Source of the DNA: Nostoc sp. CENA543
GTDB taxonomy: Bacteria; Cyanobacteriota; Cyanobacteriia; Cyanobacteriales; Nostocaceae
Length of the DNA: 64,000 bases
Assembly (NCBI RefSeq): GCF_002896875.1
Contig: NZ_CP023278.1
Span: forward strand, 2,542,001-2,606,000
Direction of reading: 5' to 3'
How positions within the stretch are numbered: the first letter of the stretch is position 1; each line of letters starts with the position of its first letter. The position numbers and the translations under genes are program-made. This document shows positions 35,395-45,216 of the stretch, piece by piece. Below the pieces are notes generated by a model. That model saw only the letters and a list, made by a program, of their open reading frames with translations, did not search any database and was not told the origin of the DNA.

Positions 35395-38300
35395 TCATGA
35401 CACCGAAGATTGGATGAGTTTTCGGCAGTGTTTGCAGCAGGATGATGTGTACACATATCGCATTTTGGAGTTTGAGACCGCCACAGAGGCAATAGCGTGG
35501 TGTCAAGAGGGAAAATCAGATGTAATTTTGCTGAATTCTCCTGTATCTGGAGACAATTGTTTAGATTCCCTAGAAAAACTGAGGAAAATTGTCAGCCATA
35601 CAGAATCTGCAATCATTCTCTTAACCGCACATGAAGATATAGAAACTGCCGTTTGGGCAATGAAAAACGGGGCGCAAGATTATCTAGTCAAACCTCAACT
35701 CAGTCCGACTAGACTACAAGCAGCAATTCATGATGCCCTCAAACAACGAGACCAATATCGGCAATTAGCACAAATTCAGGAACAACAACAACTAATTAAT
35801 GCGATCGCCTCAAGGATTCGGCAATCACTCAAACTCAAAGATATTTTAGCGAGTACAGTCGCAGAAGTCCGGCAATTTTTACAAGCAGATAGGGTATTAA
35901 TCTATCGATTTCACTCTGATATGAGTGGCACCGTCGTATCGGAATCGGTTTTACCTGGTTGCACAGTCAGCTTAGAGGCACAAATTCAGGATACCTGTTT
36001 TCAACAAGGGGCGGGCATTGAATATCGCCAAGGGAAAACAAGAGCGATTCATAACATTTACCAAGCAGGCTTAACAGATTGTCATGTGCAACTCCTCGAA
36101 CAATTTGAAGTCAAAGCCAATCTGGTTGTGCCGATTGTGGTACTCAATCGTTTATGGGGATTATTAATTGCTCATCAATGTACTGCACCGCGCCAATGGC
36201 AAGCAATAGAACTAGAACTATTAGACCAACTCGCAGTACAAATAGCGATCGCCATTCAACAAGCTAGTGCTTACGAAATCGCCCAAAAACAACTCAGGGA
36301 ACGCTACCGAGTTGAAAAAAATCTCCGAGAAAGTGAAGAGCGATTTCGCAGTACCTTTGAACAGGCCGCAGTCGGTATTAGTCATGTGTCCTTAAGCGGG
36401 AAATTTCTGCGCGTTAACCAAAGGTTTGCTGACATTACTGGGTACTCCCAATCGGAACTAAAAACCTTGAGATTTCAAGAAATCACCCATCCAGAAGATT
36501 TAGCGGCTGATTTAGAGCAAGTACAAATCCTGCTGGCTGGGGCAATTTCGACTTATTCAATGGAAAAACGCTATATCCGCAAAGATAATACGATTATTTG
36601 GATTAAACTGACCGTATCTCTAGTCCGCGATGCTTTTGCTCACCCGCAATACTTTATTGGTGTAGTGGAAGATATTAGCGATCGCATCTTGGCACAACAG
36701 GCAATACAACAACTCAATCAAGAACTCGAAGCTAGAGTAGAACAGCGCACAGCAGCTTTAAGAGAAAGTGAAGAACGCTGGCAATTGGCACTACGTGGTA
36801 GTAATGATGGCATCTGGGACTGGAATCTGAAAACTAACGAACTATTTTTTTCGGCTCGCTGGAAACAAATACGGGGTTTTACTGATGATGAAATTAGCCC
36901 CGATTTAGCAGCATGGTCAAGCTATATTCATCCAGATGATCGCGATCGCATTCTGGCGGATTTAAATGACCATTTCGCCCAAAAAACACCATTCTTCCAA
37001 GCAGAATATCGAGTAAAGTGCCAAGATGGTTCATATTTATGGGTGTTAGATCGGGGTCAAGCACTGTGGGATGAAGCCGGTCATGTCATCCGCATCAGTG
37101 GTTCAGAGACGGATATTACCACACGTAAACAGGCAGAAGCTCAGTTATTTGAACTGCTGAATTTACAACAAGCCATTCTCACATCTACCGACTATGCCAT
37201 TACCTCTACCGACTCCCAGGGGATCATTCAAATCTTTAACCCAGCCGCCCAAAAAATGTTGGGTTATACAGCCGAGGAAATTGTAGGTCAGGTAACGCCT
37301 CTTTTGTTCCACGATCCAGAGGAAATTCAGCAACACGCACAAGCACTAGGACGAGAAATTGCTCCAGGGCAAAAATTGATCTCTACAAACCCATCGGAAC
37401 ATCAAAAAGAGGAGTGGACTTTTATTCGCAAAGATGGCTCATGCTTTCCCGTCTCTCTCTCAGTACAACCCCTATGTAATGCCGAAGGACAGGTAATTGG
37501 TGGAGTCGGCATTGCCAAAGATATTACACAACAAAAACAGATAGATGCCCAACTCCGCAAAAATGCCGCTAACCTGGCGGCTGCTCAAAGAATCGCCAAT
37601 TTGGGGAGTTGGGAGATGGATTTACACACCCAGGAAATCCTGTGGTCACAAGAGGTGTTTCGCATTTTTGGGCGCGATCCTAAGTCTGGAATGCCTACTT
37701 ATGGTGAAATGCTGGAGTGGATACATCCTGATGACCGTCATCATCAAGATTTTGTGGTACAACAAGCGATCGCCCAAGGTCAATGTTACGAACTAGAGTA
37801 TCGTTGTCATCGGCCAGATCAGAGTTTACGCTATGTACTATCACGGGGCGAAGTCATCCTCAATGCCGATGGTCAACCTAGCCAGCTAATCAGCATTATC
37901 CTTGACATTACTGACCGTAAACAAACTGAACAGCAGTTAAGTAATCTTTCAGATCGGTTAACCTTAGCACTCAAATCAGCCGATATTGGCACTTGGGACT
38001 GGGATCTGACCCATGATGTCTATTGGGATGAGAGGATGTATGCTTTGTACGATTTGCCATATTCTGAAACTTGTGTCAAGTATCAAGACTGGTTAAAGCT
38101 GATCCATCCAGAAGATCGGGACAAAACCGCAACTGCCCTGCAAGATGCCCTACAGGGAAGGCGGGAATTTGATGTAGAATTTCGCATCGTGCGGACTGAT
38201 GGTAGTATTCGCTATATCCATGCCTCCGCCCTGGTACAACATAACGAACAAAGAAAAGCGCAACGCATGGTAGGCATTAACTACGATATTACGGAGCGCA

Positions 38301-41300
38301 AGCAAGTAGAATCAGCCCTGCGAGAAAGTGAACATCGCTATGCCACCTTGACTGAAGCCGCTCCCGTAGCTATTTTTCGCTTAGATCATACAGGTCAATG
38401 TGTCTATGTTAACGAGCGTTGGAGCAGGATGACGGGTAGACCAATCAAGTCTGCTTTGGGTGTAGGATGGCTAGAAGCTCTGCACCCAGAAGACCGCGAT
38501 CGCCTACTCACAAAATGGTTACAACAAGGATTTAGTCAACCAGAACTCTATCAAAATGAAGGCAGACATCTACTCCCTGATGGTAGCGTCAACTGGTTTT
38601 ATTGCCATATCCTACCAGAAACCGACTCCAACGGTGCAATTATGGGCTACATTGGCACACTGACGGATATTACAGAGCGTAAACAAGCAGAAGAACAGCT
38701 GCATCATCTCTCAGAAAGATTGTCCCTCGCCATCAAATCAGGAGGCTTTGGGATCTGGGAATATGATTTTGTCAAAGGCAGGCAAATTTGGGATGAACAG
38801 ATGTACAAGCTCTACGGAGTCAGTCCTGTTGATTTTGACCCTACCCTGGATACATGGTTAAGTTGTCTGCATCCAGATGATCGCGATTATATCGTGGCAA
38901 TTATGGATCAAGTTGTGCAGAACAGTCAAGAATACGACGTTGAGTTTAGCATCATTCAACCGAACGGAGAAATTCGCTATATCAAAGCCTACGGTCTGCT
39001 CAATTGTGACCCCCAAGGTCAACCTTTACGCATGATTGGGGTAAACTTTGACATTACGGCGCACAAGCAAGCTGAAAAAGAACTGATCCGTAACCGAGAT
39101 TTGCGGGAAATCATTTTTAATGAATCGGCTGATGCTTTGTTTTTAGTTGATCCAGTGACCTTAATCACTCTTGATTGTAATCGGCGTGCCGTCGAACTAT
39201 TTGAAGCCGCCAAAAAATCGGATTTATTAGGAATAGAGGGGCATCAACTCCAAAGATACCAATTTTCTCCCGCAGAAATGGATAATATCGTGACTCAAAT
39301 GCGAACCAAAGGTTTTTGGAGTCAAGAAATTGAGTATGTTACTTGTAAAGGTAAGGTTTTCTGGGGAAACATTGCTGCCAAACCCATTGTAATTGCTGGC
39401 CGTACCCTAAATTTATTGCGAGTGACTGATATTAGTGAGCATAAACAAGCTGAAGAAGCTCTAGCTAAATATGCCCGTGAAGTTGAAGATTTGTATAACA
39501 AAGCACCCTGTGGCTACCATTCCCTAGATAGTGCAGGTCGAATCATGCGGGTGAATGAAACAGAATTGCAATGGTTGGGCTACTCTCATGAAGAGATGAT
39601 TGGTCAGCCTTTCATTAACTTTTTTACGGAACCTAGCCGCCAAGCTTTTCAGGAAAACTATCCTCGTTTTAAAGAAAGAGGTTGGTCAAAGGATTTAGAG
39701 TATGAGATGGTCTGCAAAGATGGCACAATTTTACCAGTCATGATCAGTGCTGCTGCCGTTAAAGATGCAGAGGGCAATTATTTATACAGCCGTGCCACCT
39801 TATTCGATATGCGCGAACAGCAAGCCGCGCTACGCGATCGCCAAAAAGCAGAACAAGAGTTGCAAGCATCACGCACCATGCTGCAACTAGTCCTAGATAC
39901 CATTCCCCAACGTGTCTTCTGGAAAGATTGCCAGTTAAATTACATCGGCTGCAATCCAGCCTTTGCTAATGATGCTCAACTATCCCAGCCGGACGACATT
40001 ATCGGCAAAACTGACTTTGACCTGCCTTGGAAACAACAAGCACCAATATATCGTGCCGACGATACTTTAGTGATTACCACGGGAAAAGCCAAACTCGGCT
40101 ATGAAGAACCGATGGCAACTCCCGATGGTGCAAGCATTTGGTTAAGAACTAGCAAAATTCCTCTCACTAACGCTACAGGGGAAGTGATTGGCGTTCTGGG
40201 TTCCTATGAAGATATTACAGAACGTAAATACGCTGAAGAGAAATTGCGCCAAACCAATGAACAATTAGCCAATGCTAACGCCGAACTAGCCCGTGCTACT
40301 CGCCTCAAAGACGAATTTCTCGCCAATATGAGTCATGAATTGCGAACCCCCCTCAATGCCATTTTGGGTATGTCGGAGGGGTTTGAGGAGGGTGTGTTTG
40401 GTGCGATTAATGAACAACAAGCCAAAGCGATCGCCACTATTGAACGCAGTGGTAGACACCTCTTAGAACTGATCAATGACATCCTCGACTTATCCAAAAT
40501 TGAATCAGGTAAGTTAGAATTACAACTGAGTGATATTCCCATTAAAAGCCTGTGTGAAACCAGTCTAGTATTTATTAAACAGGTAGCATTGAAAAAAAGT
40601 ATTCGCCTCCTGACGGAAATTCCCCATCATCTAGGCAGTATCCAAGCGGATGATCGCCGTTTACGTCAGGTACTAATTAACTTACTCAGCAATGCTGTCA
40701 AGTTCACTCCAGAAGGCGGTACGGTAACACTCAAAGTCTGGCTGGAAGAACCAGGGGAAAAGGAATGCAGGGGTACAGGAGATGCAATTTCTTGCTTGTC
40801 TTCCCAATCAAGCGTTAAGTGTCAAGCAATACCCCACATCAATTTCTGTGTCACTGATACTGGTATTGGGATCACTCCTGAAAACATAGGCAAATTATTT
40901 CAACCTTTTATGCAGCTAGACAGCAGCCTCAATCGTCAATATAACGGTACTGGTTTAGGTCTGGCACTGGTACAAAGAATTACTACTTTACATGGCGGTA
41001 CGGTCTGTGTTGACAGTCAGTTGGGAAAAGGCAGTTGTTTTACGGTGAGCATTCCTTACATCACCAGTGATATTTTGCCAACAAAGTTAGCAACCGCACC
41101 ATTGCCTAAAAATTACTCCCTGTCTCCCAACAGCCCAGTGTTAGTTATCGAAGATTCAATGGCTGCGGCTGACCAAATCACTCGCTATCTCCTGGAGATG
41201 GGCATCAAATGTTTAGTTTATCCAATGGGTGAAGGTGCGCTAGAAGAAGTCATACGTATTCGCCCAGCACTAGTGATTTTGGATCTGCAACTACCCAACG

Positions 41301-41899
41301 TATCCGGTTGGGATGTCCTCAAACAACTCAAGCTCAACCCACAAACCAAGGAAATTCCCGTTTTGATCGTTTCGGTTGTCGATGAACGGACTCAAGGCAT
41401 AACTGAGGGAGCATTTGCATATTTAGTCAAACCTATTACCCGGACTCAGTTTCAAGCAACCCTGGAGCGACTCAAATGTTCCACTAATGATGAGTCTGGA
41501 ATGATTAACGTCACAGCAAAATCTACTTTGGCCTCTGCTTTGATTTTACTAGTAGAAGACAATCAAGCCAATATCAATACTATGTCCGGTTATCTGGAAA
41601 GTCGTGGATATCGATTAGCGATCGCCAACGACGGACAACAAGCCATTGCACAAGTTTATGCCCAACGTCCTGACCTCATTGTCATGGATATCCAAATGCC
41701 AGAGATGGACGGATTGACGGCCATCCGCCGCATTCGTGAGGATGAGCAATTTGCGGATTTGCCTATCATTGCATTAACAGCACTAGCCATGCCGGGCGAT
41801 CGCGAAACCTGTCTAGCCGCAGGAGCTAATGAATATTTAACCAAACCCGTAAAACTCAAACAACTCGTAGCAACAATTCAAAAATCTTTAACTAGATAA
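35357..41899 (+). CDS. Giant hybrid histidine kinase with DXCF-type cyanobacteriochrome GAF and about ten PAS domains
   Basis: 2180 residues. A degenerate receiver (about 5-120) has N60 where the phospho-acceptor Asp should be. The GAF domain (about 145-310) has both chromophore cysteines of DXCF cyanobacteriochromes: DTCF (C214) and DCHVQLL (C242), 28 residues apart as in TePixJ, plus LWGLLIAHQC. It should bind a bilin and sense blue/green-range light. About ten PAS domains follow (roughly 327-1625), then HisKA (MSHELRTPLN, H1660), HATPase (about 1760-1900) and two receivers (D1976, D2111). An odd insertion at about residues 1798-1822 lies inside the ATPase domain. Upstream neighbours are the other phosphorelay genes. 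The start is ATG 35357; it lacks a strong ribosome site of its own. Confidence 0.92.
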   Translation: MIQRACITILLIDHDTEDWMSFRQCLQQDDVYTYRILEFETATEAIAWCQEGKSDVILLNSPVSGDNCLDSLEKLRKIVSHTESAIILLTAHEDIETAVWAMKNGAQDYLVKPQLSPTRLQAAIHDALKQRDQYRQLAQIQEQQQLINAIASRIRQSLKLKDILASTVAEVRQFLQADRVLIYRFHSDMSGTVVSESVLPGCTVSLEAQIQDTCFQQGAGIEYRQGKTRAIHNIYQAGLTDCHVQLLEQFEVKANLVVPIVVLNRLWGLLIAHQCTAPRQWQAIELELLDQLAVQIAIAIQQASAYEIAQKQLRERYRVEKNLRESEERFRSTFEQAAVGISHVSLSGKFLRVNQRFADITGYSQSELKTLRFQEITHPEDLAADLEQVQILLAGAISTYSMEKRYIRKDNTIIWIKLTVSLVRDAFAHPQYFIGVVEDISDRILAQQAIQQLNQELEARVEQRTAALRESEERWQLALRGSNDGIWDWNLKTNELFFSARWKQIRGFTDDEISPDLAAWSSYIHPDDRDRILADLNDHFAQKTPFFQAEYRVKCQDGSYLWVLDRGQALWDEAGHVIRISGSETDITTRKQAEAQLFELLNLQQAILTSTDYAITSTDSQGIIQIFNPAAQKMLGYTAEEIVGQVTPLLFHDPEEIQQHAQALGREIAPGQKLISTNPSEHQKEEWTFIRKDGSCFPVSLSVQPLCNAEGQVIGGVGIAKDITQQKQIDAQLRKNAANLAAAQRIANLGSWEMDLHTQEILWSQEVFRIFGRDPKSGMPTYGEMLEWIHPDDRHHQDFVVQQAIAQGQCYELEYRCHRPDQSLRYVLSRGEVILNADGQPSQLISIILDITDRKQTEQQLSNLSDRLTLALKSADIGTWDWDLTHDVYWDERMYALYDLPYSETCVKYQDWLKLIHPEDRDKTATALQDALQGRREFDVEFRIVRTDGSIRYIHASALVQHNEQRKAQRMVGINYDITERKQVESALRESEHRYATLTEAAPVAIFRLDHTGQCVYVNERWSRMTGRPIKSALGVGWLEALHPEDRDRLLTKWLQQGFSQPELYQNEGRHLLPDGSVNWFYCHILPETDSNGAIMGYIGTLTDITERKQAEEQLHHLSERLSLAIKSGGFGIWEYDFVKGRQIWDEQMYKLYGVSPVDFDPTLDTWLSCLHPDDRDYIVAIMDQVVQNSQEYDVEFSIIQPNGEIRYIKAYGLLNCDPQGQPLRMIGVNFDITAHKQAEKELIRNRDLREIIFNESADALFLVDPVTLITLDCNRRAVELFEAAKKSDLLGIEGHQLQRYQFSPAEMDNIVTQMRTKGFWSQEIEYVTCKGKVFWGNIAAKPIVIAGRTLNLLRVTDISEHKQAEEALAKYAREVEDLYNKAPCGYHSLDSAGRIMRVNETELQWLGYSHEEMIGQPFINFFTEPSRQAFQENYPRFKERGWSKDLEYEMVCKDGTILPVMISAAAVKDAEGNYLYSRATLFDMREQQAALRDRQKAEQELQASRTMLQLVLDTIPQRVFWKDCQLNYIGCNPAFANDAQLSQPDDIIGKTDFDLPWKQQAPIYRADDTLVITTGKAKLGYEEPMATPDGASIWLRTSKIPLTNATGEVIGVLGSYEDITERKYAEEKLRQTNEQLANANAELARATRLKDEFLANMSHELRTPLNAILGMSEGFEEGVFGAINEQQAKAIATIERSGRHLLELINDILDLSKIESGKLELQLSDIPIKSLCETSLVFIKQVALKKSIRLLTEIPHHLGSIQADDRRLRQVLINLLSNAVKFTPEGGTVTLKVWLEEPGEKECRGTGDAISCLSSQSSVKCQAIPHINFCVTDTGIGITPENIGKLFQPFMQLDSSLNRQYNGTGLGLALVQRITTLHGGTVCVDSQLGKGSCFTVSIPYITSDILPTKLATAPLPKNYSLSPNSPVLVIEDSMAAADQITRYLLEMGIKCLVYPMGEGALEEVIRIRPALVILDLQLPNVSGWDVLKQLKLNPQTKEIPVLIVSVVDERTQGITEGAFAYLVKPITRTQFQATLERLKCSTNDESGMINVTAKSTLASALILLVEDNQANINTMSGYLESRGYRLAIANDGQQAIAQVYAQRPDLIVMDIQMPEMDGLTAIRRIREDEQFADLPIIALTALAMPGDRETCLAAGANEYLTKPVKLKQLVATIQKSLTR

Positions 41900-42078
41900 A
41901 GAATTTAGTGGCAAAAAATAACTGTTAAACCCCTTTATCTTTTAAATTATCCCTATGTCTAATTTTGGCATTAGTCAGTGAGCAAAAACACCACAAAGTT
42001 AATAACAAGCAACTAGGCTGAAACTATTTCTTCCTTCTGCCCTATAAACTATTCTTCTGAAAAAATAGAGATTTAATT

Positions 42079-43155
42079 ATGAATCATCAACATTCTATTT
42101 TAATAATTGACGATGAACCGGATAACTTTGATGTAATTGAAATTCTACTTGATAGCGAAAACTACGAATTACATTATGCCCCCAGTGGTCAACAAGCTAT
42201 TGATTGCCTTGATAGTTTTCAGCCAGATGTTATTTTGTTAGACGTAATGATGCCTGATTTAGATGGCATGGAAGTATGTCGGAAAATTAAATCTGAACGA
42301 CAATGGCAAACAATTCCGATCATTATGGTAACGGCATTAACCGCTAAAGAAGATTTGGCTAAATGTATGGCGGCTGGGGCAGATGATTTTATTAGTAAGC
42401 CAGTCAATGGTGTGGAACTAAGAGCCAGAGTTAATTCTATGCTGCGAATTAAAGGCCAGTATGATCAATTGCAGAGTCTGCTGAATCTGCGTGAAGATAT
42501 GGTCAATATGATCGTACATGACTTACGCAACCCCCTCACCAGCATTATCATCTCCAATGAAGTGTTGCAAATTCCTGGACTATCACCAGAAAAGCATGAA
42601 CAAAAGACACATAAAATTATTCTCGCAGCCCAACAAATGCAATCTATGATTGATAGCTTGCTGATTATGGCTAAGTTGGAATCTGGTAAAATGGTTCTCC
42701 AGCGCAACGATGTAGAACTGGGTACGCTTTGTCTGTCGGCGTTGGCGGATGTGGAAGAAATTGCTCACCACAAGAATCTTCATCTGATCAGCGAACTACC
42801 CAATCCAGGAAGCATGGTAAATGTCGATTTACCGATTTTTCGCCGCATTTTAGATAATTTACTCTCTAATGCCATTAAATTTTCCCCTCCTCACTCTCAA
42901 GTTATCCTCAAAGCAGAATGTTCTACTACAGATATTAAATTGCAAGTTATCGATTCCGGTTCAGGAGTACCGCCAAATTTACGCCAAAGCATTTTTGAAA
43001 AGTATGAGATTGGCACAAGAATGAGCGAGGTTTCACAAATTGGCTTAGGATTAGCTTTTTGCAAAATGGCAATTGAGGCGCATCACGGTATGATTATGGT
43101 TGAAGATAATTATCCCCAAGGGAGTGTTTTTACAATTTTCTTACCGTCAATTTAG
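42079..43155 (+). CDS. Response regulator-histidine kinase hybrid (REC-HisKA-HATPase)
   Basis: 358 residues. N-terminal receiver with DDE pocket and D55 (LLDVMMP), then HisKA with MIVHDLRNPLTS (H147) and an HATPase domain (LLSNAIKFS, DSGSGVP, GLGLAF). REC-kinase proteins of this order read phosphate from an upstream kinase rather than a ligand directly. 179 bp after the cyanobacteriochrome kinase, same strand, so it probably completes the phosphorelay. Confidence 0.93.
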   Translation: MNHQHSILIIDDEPDNFDVIEILLDSENYELHYAPSGQQAIDCLDSFQPDVILLDVMMPDLDGMEVCRKIKSERQWQTIPIIMVTALTAKEDLAKCMAAGADDFISKPVNGVELRARVNSMLRIKGQYDQLQSLLNLREDMVNMIVHDLRNPLTSIIISNEVLQIPGLSPEKHEQKTHKIILAAQQMQSMIDSLLIMAKLESGKMVLQRNDVELGTLCLSALADVEEIAHHKNLHLISELPNPGSMVNVDLPIFRRILDNLLSNAIKFSPPHSQVILKAECSTTDIKLQVIDSGSGVPPNLRQSIFEKYEIGTRMSEVSQIGLGLAFCKMAIEAHHGMIMVEDNYPQGSVFTIFLPSI

Positions 43156-43265
43156 AACACAAAAATAATTTCATTTCTGAAATTCCCTCGCTTCTTATAT
43201 AGTAACAATTAAGACTAAGCTCCCTTGCTGTCTACCTACAAATATTTACATCCTTCTACTTATTT

Positions 43266-44144
43266 ATGGTGTCTTCTAGCCAAAAACTACGGCAGTTACT
43301 TGCAAAACCTGAAATTATTGTGATTCCTGGTGTTTATGATTGCTTAAGTGCAAAGTTGGCAGAAAATATAGGTTTTGATGTTATAGCTACCAGTGGTTTT
43401 GGTATTGCAGCTTCTACCTTGGGTTTACCAGACTATGGTTTTCTCTCCGTTACAGAAACCCTATATAGTATTGGACGCATTGCTCAAGCGGTGAATGTAC
43501 CTCTGATTGCAGATTTAGATACCGGCTATGGCAATGCTCTGAATGTGATGCGGACTATTAAGGATGCTGTACAGTTGGGAGTGGCGGGGGTGTTGCTAGA
43601 AGACCAGGAATGGCCGAAAAAGTGCGGACACTTTGAAGGTAAACGAGTCATCCCCACGGAAGAACACGCCGGGAAAATCAGAGCCGCAGTTGAGGCGCGG
43701 GGAGATAGTGGTTTAGTGATTATCGCCCGGACTGATGCCCGTGCGCCTTTGGGTTTAGAGGCAGCGATCGCTCGTGGTCGTTCTTATATTGCTGCCGGAG
43801 CAGATATACTCTTTGTAGAAGCACCCCAATCTGTAGAAGAATTAACAGCAATTAGAGCTGCTTTTCCTGACATCCCCTTAGTAGCTAATATCGTTGAAGG
43901 TGGTAAAACTCCTTCCCTTTCGGCTACTGAATTACAAAATCTAGGCTTTAAAATTGTCTTTTTTCCATTAACTGGTTTATTAGCAGTTACCCAAACTCTT
44001 ACTAATTGTTTAACGCATTTAAAACAACAGGGAACAACAGCTAATTTTCATGATTTAGTGAGTTTTCAAGATTTTCAAGCACTCGTCGGTGTTCCCCAAT
44101 TTCTGAAAACAGAAAAGAAATTCACTATAGAAAATGATGAATAA
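43266..44144 (+). CDS. Isocitrate lyase/PEP mutase superfamily lyase
   Basis: 292 residues. A TIM-barrel lyase of the methylisocitrate lyase / carboxyphosphonoenolpyruvate mutase type: GVYDCLSAKLAENIGF, ATSGFGIAAS, Mg-binding DLDTGYG, the catalytic loop KKCGH, and IARTDAR. These enzymes cleave or form C-C or P-C bonds next to a carboxylate; substrates such as methylisocitrate, dimethylmalate or oxaloacetate are all possible. It overlaps the next acetyltransferase gene by 11 bases, so the two are co-translated. Confidence 0.88.
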   Translation: MVSSSQKLRQLLAKPEIIVIPGVYDCLSAKLAENIGFDVIATSGFGIAASTLGLPDYGFLSVTETLYSIGRIAQAVNVPLIADLDTGYGNALNVMRTIKDAVQLGVAGVLLEDQEWPKKCGHFEGKRVIPTEEHAGKIRAAVEARGDSGLVIIARTDARAPLGLEAAIARGRSYIAAGADILFVEAPQSVEELTAIRAAFPDIPLVANIVEGGKTPSLSATELQNLGFKIVFFPLTGLLAVTQTLTNCLTHLKQQGTTANFHDLVSFQDFQALVGVPQFLKTEKKFTIENDE

Positions 44145-44559
44145 ATTTCCCCAATCTATCCAATACAAAGATACATACGATATTAACCAAAATACTATTC
44201 TCACCCTATATCAAGCTAATCAATGGTCATCAGCAGAAAAACCGGATTTACTCTACCAAGCTTTGATAAATTCCCATTCGCTCATTTCTGCATGGCATGA
44301 AGACAAGTTGGTAGGTTTGGGTAATGCTATTTCAGATGGCTTTTTAGTAGTGTATTATCCTCATTTATTAGTCTTGCCAGATTACCAAAATCAAGGTATC
44401 GGCAGTCAGATTATCAAAATGCTGATAGCTCGCTATGATGGCTTTCATCAGCATATTTTACTGGCGGAAAACCAAGCCATTAATTTCTACAAAAAAGTAG
44501 GTTTCCAGCGTGCAGGTGCAACAGAACCTATGTGGATTTACTCTGGAAATGACCACTGA
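44134..44559 (+). CDS. GNAT-family N-acetyltransferase
   Basis: 141 residues. Acetyl-CoA loop in VLPDYQNQGIGSQII and the following NFYKKVGFQ block are typical of GNAT enzymes. The substrate is unknown. It starts inside the end of the lyase gene (ATGATGAATAA), which indicates translational coupling and perhaps a common pathway. Confidence 0.88.
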   Translation: MMNKFPQSIQYKDTYDINQNTILTLYQANQWSSAEKPDLLYQALINSHSLISAWHEDKLVGLGNAISDGFLVVYYPHLLVLPDYQNQGIGSQIIKMLIARYDGFHQHILLAENQAINFYKKVGFQRAGATEPMWIYSGNDH

Positions 44560-44625
44560 ATTTAGACATCTATTTCTTATTTTCTTAGAAAATCAGGTTA
44601 CTAATTTGTAAAAAATTTCATTATT

Positions 44626-45021
44626 CTACTCATTTAAATGTTCTTTTAAAGATGAATATAAATTAATAATGTGATGGTCAGCCAAGCTGTAATAAACATT
44701 TTTACCTTCTCGACGATAATTCACTAACCGCATCGCTTTTAATAATCGCAATTGATGAGAAACAGCCGATTCGGTCATTTTTGTTAAAGCAGCTAAATCA
44801 CAAACGCACAACTCTTGGGAAGCCAAAGCTGATATCAACCGCAGACGATTGGGATCTGCAAGTATGCCAAAAATTTCTGCCATCTGTTGTGCCTGATCTG
44901 AAGACAAGATTTGTGTTTGGATTAACCGCACATTATCCAGATGTACCAAATGCGTGTCACACTTCGGCAGGTCGGCATTTTGAACCAATTCCAACTCTTT
45001 TTTACTCTGTTGCTTGTTCAT
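44626..45021 (-). CDS. SmtB/ArsR-type metal-responsive repressor
   Basis: 131 residues from ATG 45021 (a TTG five codons upstream is the alternative). Winged-helix ArsR fold with LADPNRLRLI, ELCVCDLAALT (metal-site CVC in the recognition-helix region) and TESAVSHQLRLLK. The N-terminal CDTHL and the C-terminal DHHIINLYSSLKEH supply further ligands, as in SmtB, ZiaR and AztR. It is divergent from the P-type ATPase, with an operator-like palindrome between, so it should derepress the exporter when Zn, Cd or Pb is in excess. Confidence 0.92.
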   Translation of the reverse strand: MNKQQSKKELELVQNADLPKCDTHLVHLDNVRLIQTQILSSDQAQQMAEIFGILADPNRLRLISALASQELCVCDLAALTKMTESAVSHQLRLLKAMRLVNYRREGKNVYYSLADHHIINLYSSLKEHLNE

Positions 45022-45084
45022 CAGGCTGCTTTCCAATAATGGTTATTACTCTCAATCTTAACTAAAATTAAAACATTGTACACT

Positions 45085-45098
45085 TGAATAAATGTTCA
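45085..45098. promoter_or_regulatory. SmtB-type operator palindrome
   Basis: TGAATAAATGTTCA, an imperfect inverted repeat with TGAA and TTCA arms in an AT-rich context, lies in the 195-bp spacer between the repressor and the exporter. It matches the style of SmtB/ZiaR operators (TGAAC-type half sites). Confidence 0.6.
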
Positions 45099-45216
45099 TA
45101 TGTTGTATTAAAATACTTGTAAAAGACCGACACTAATATCCACTGGCGACGATGAAAGATTGTTGCTGCAAGTGCGTAAGTCACATGGTAATTAACTTTG
45201 TCACCTGCAAATTGCT

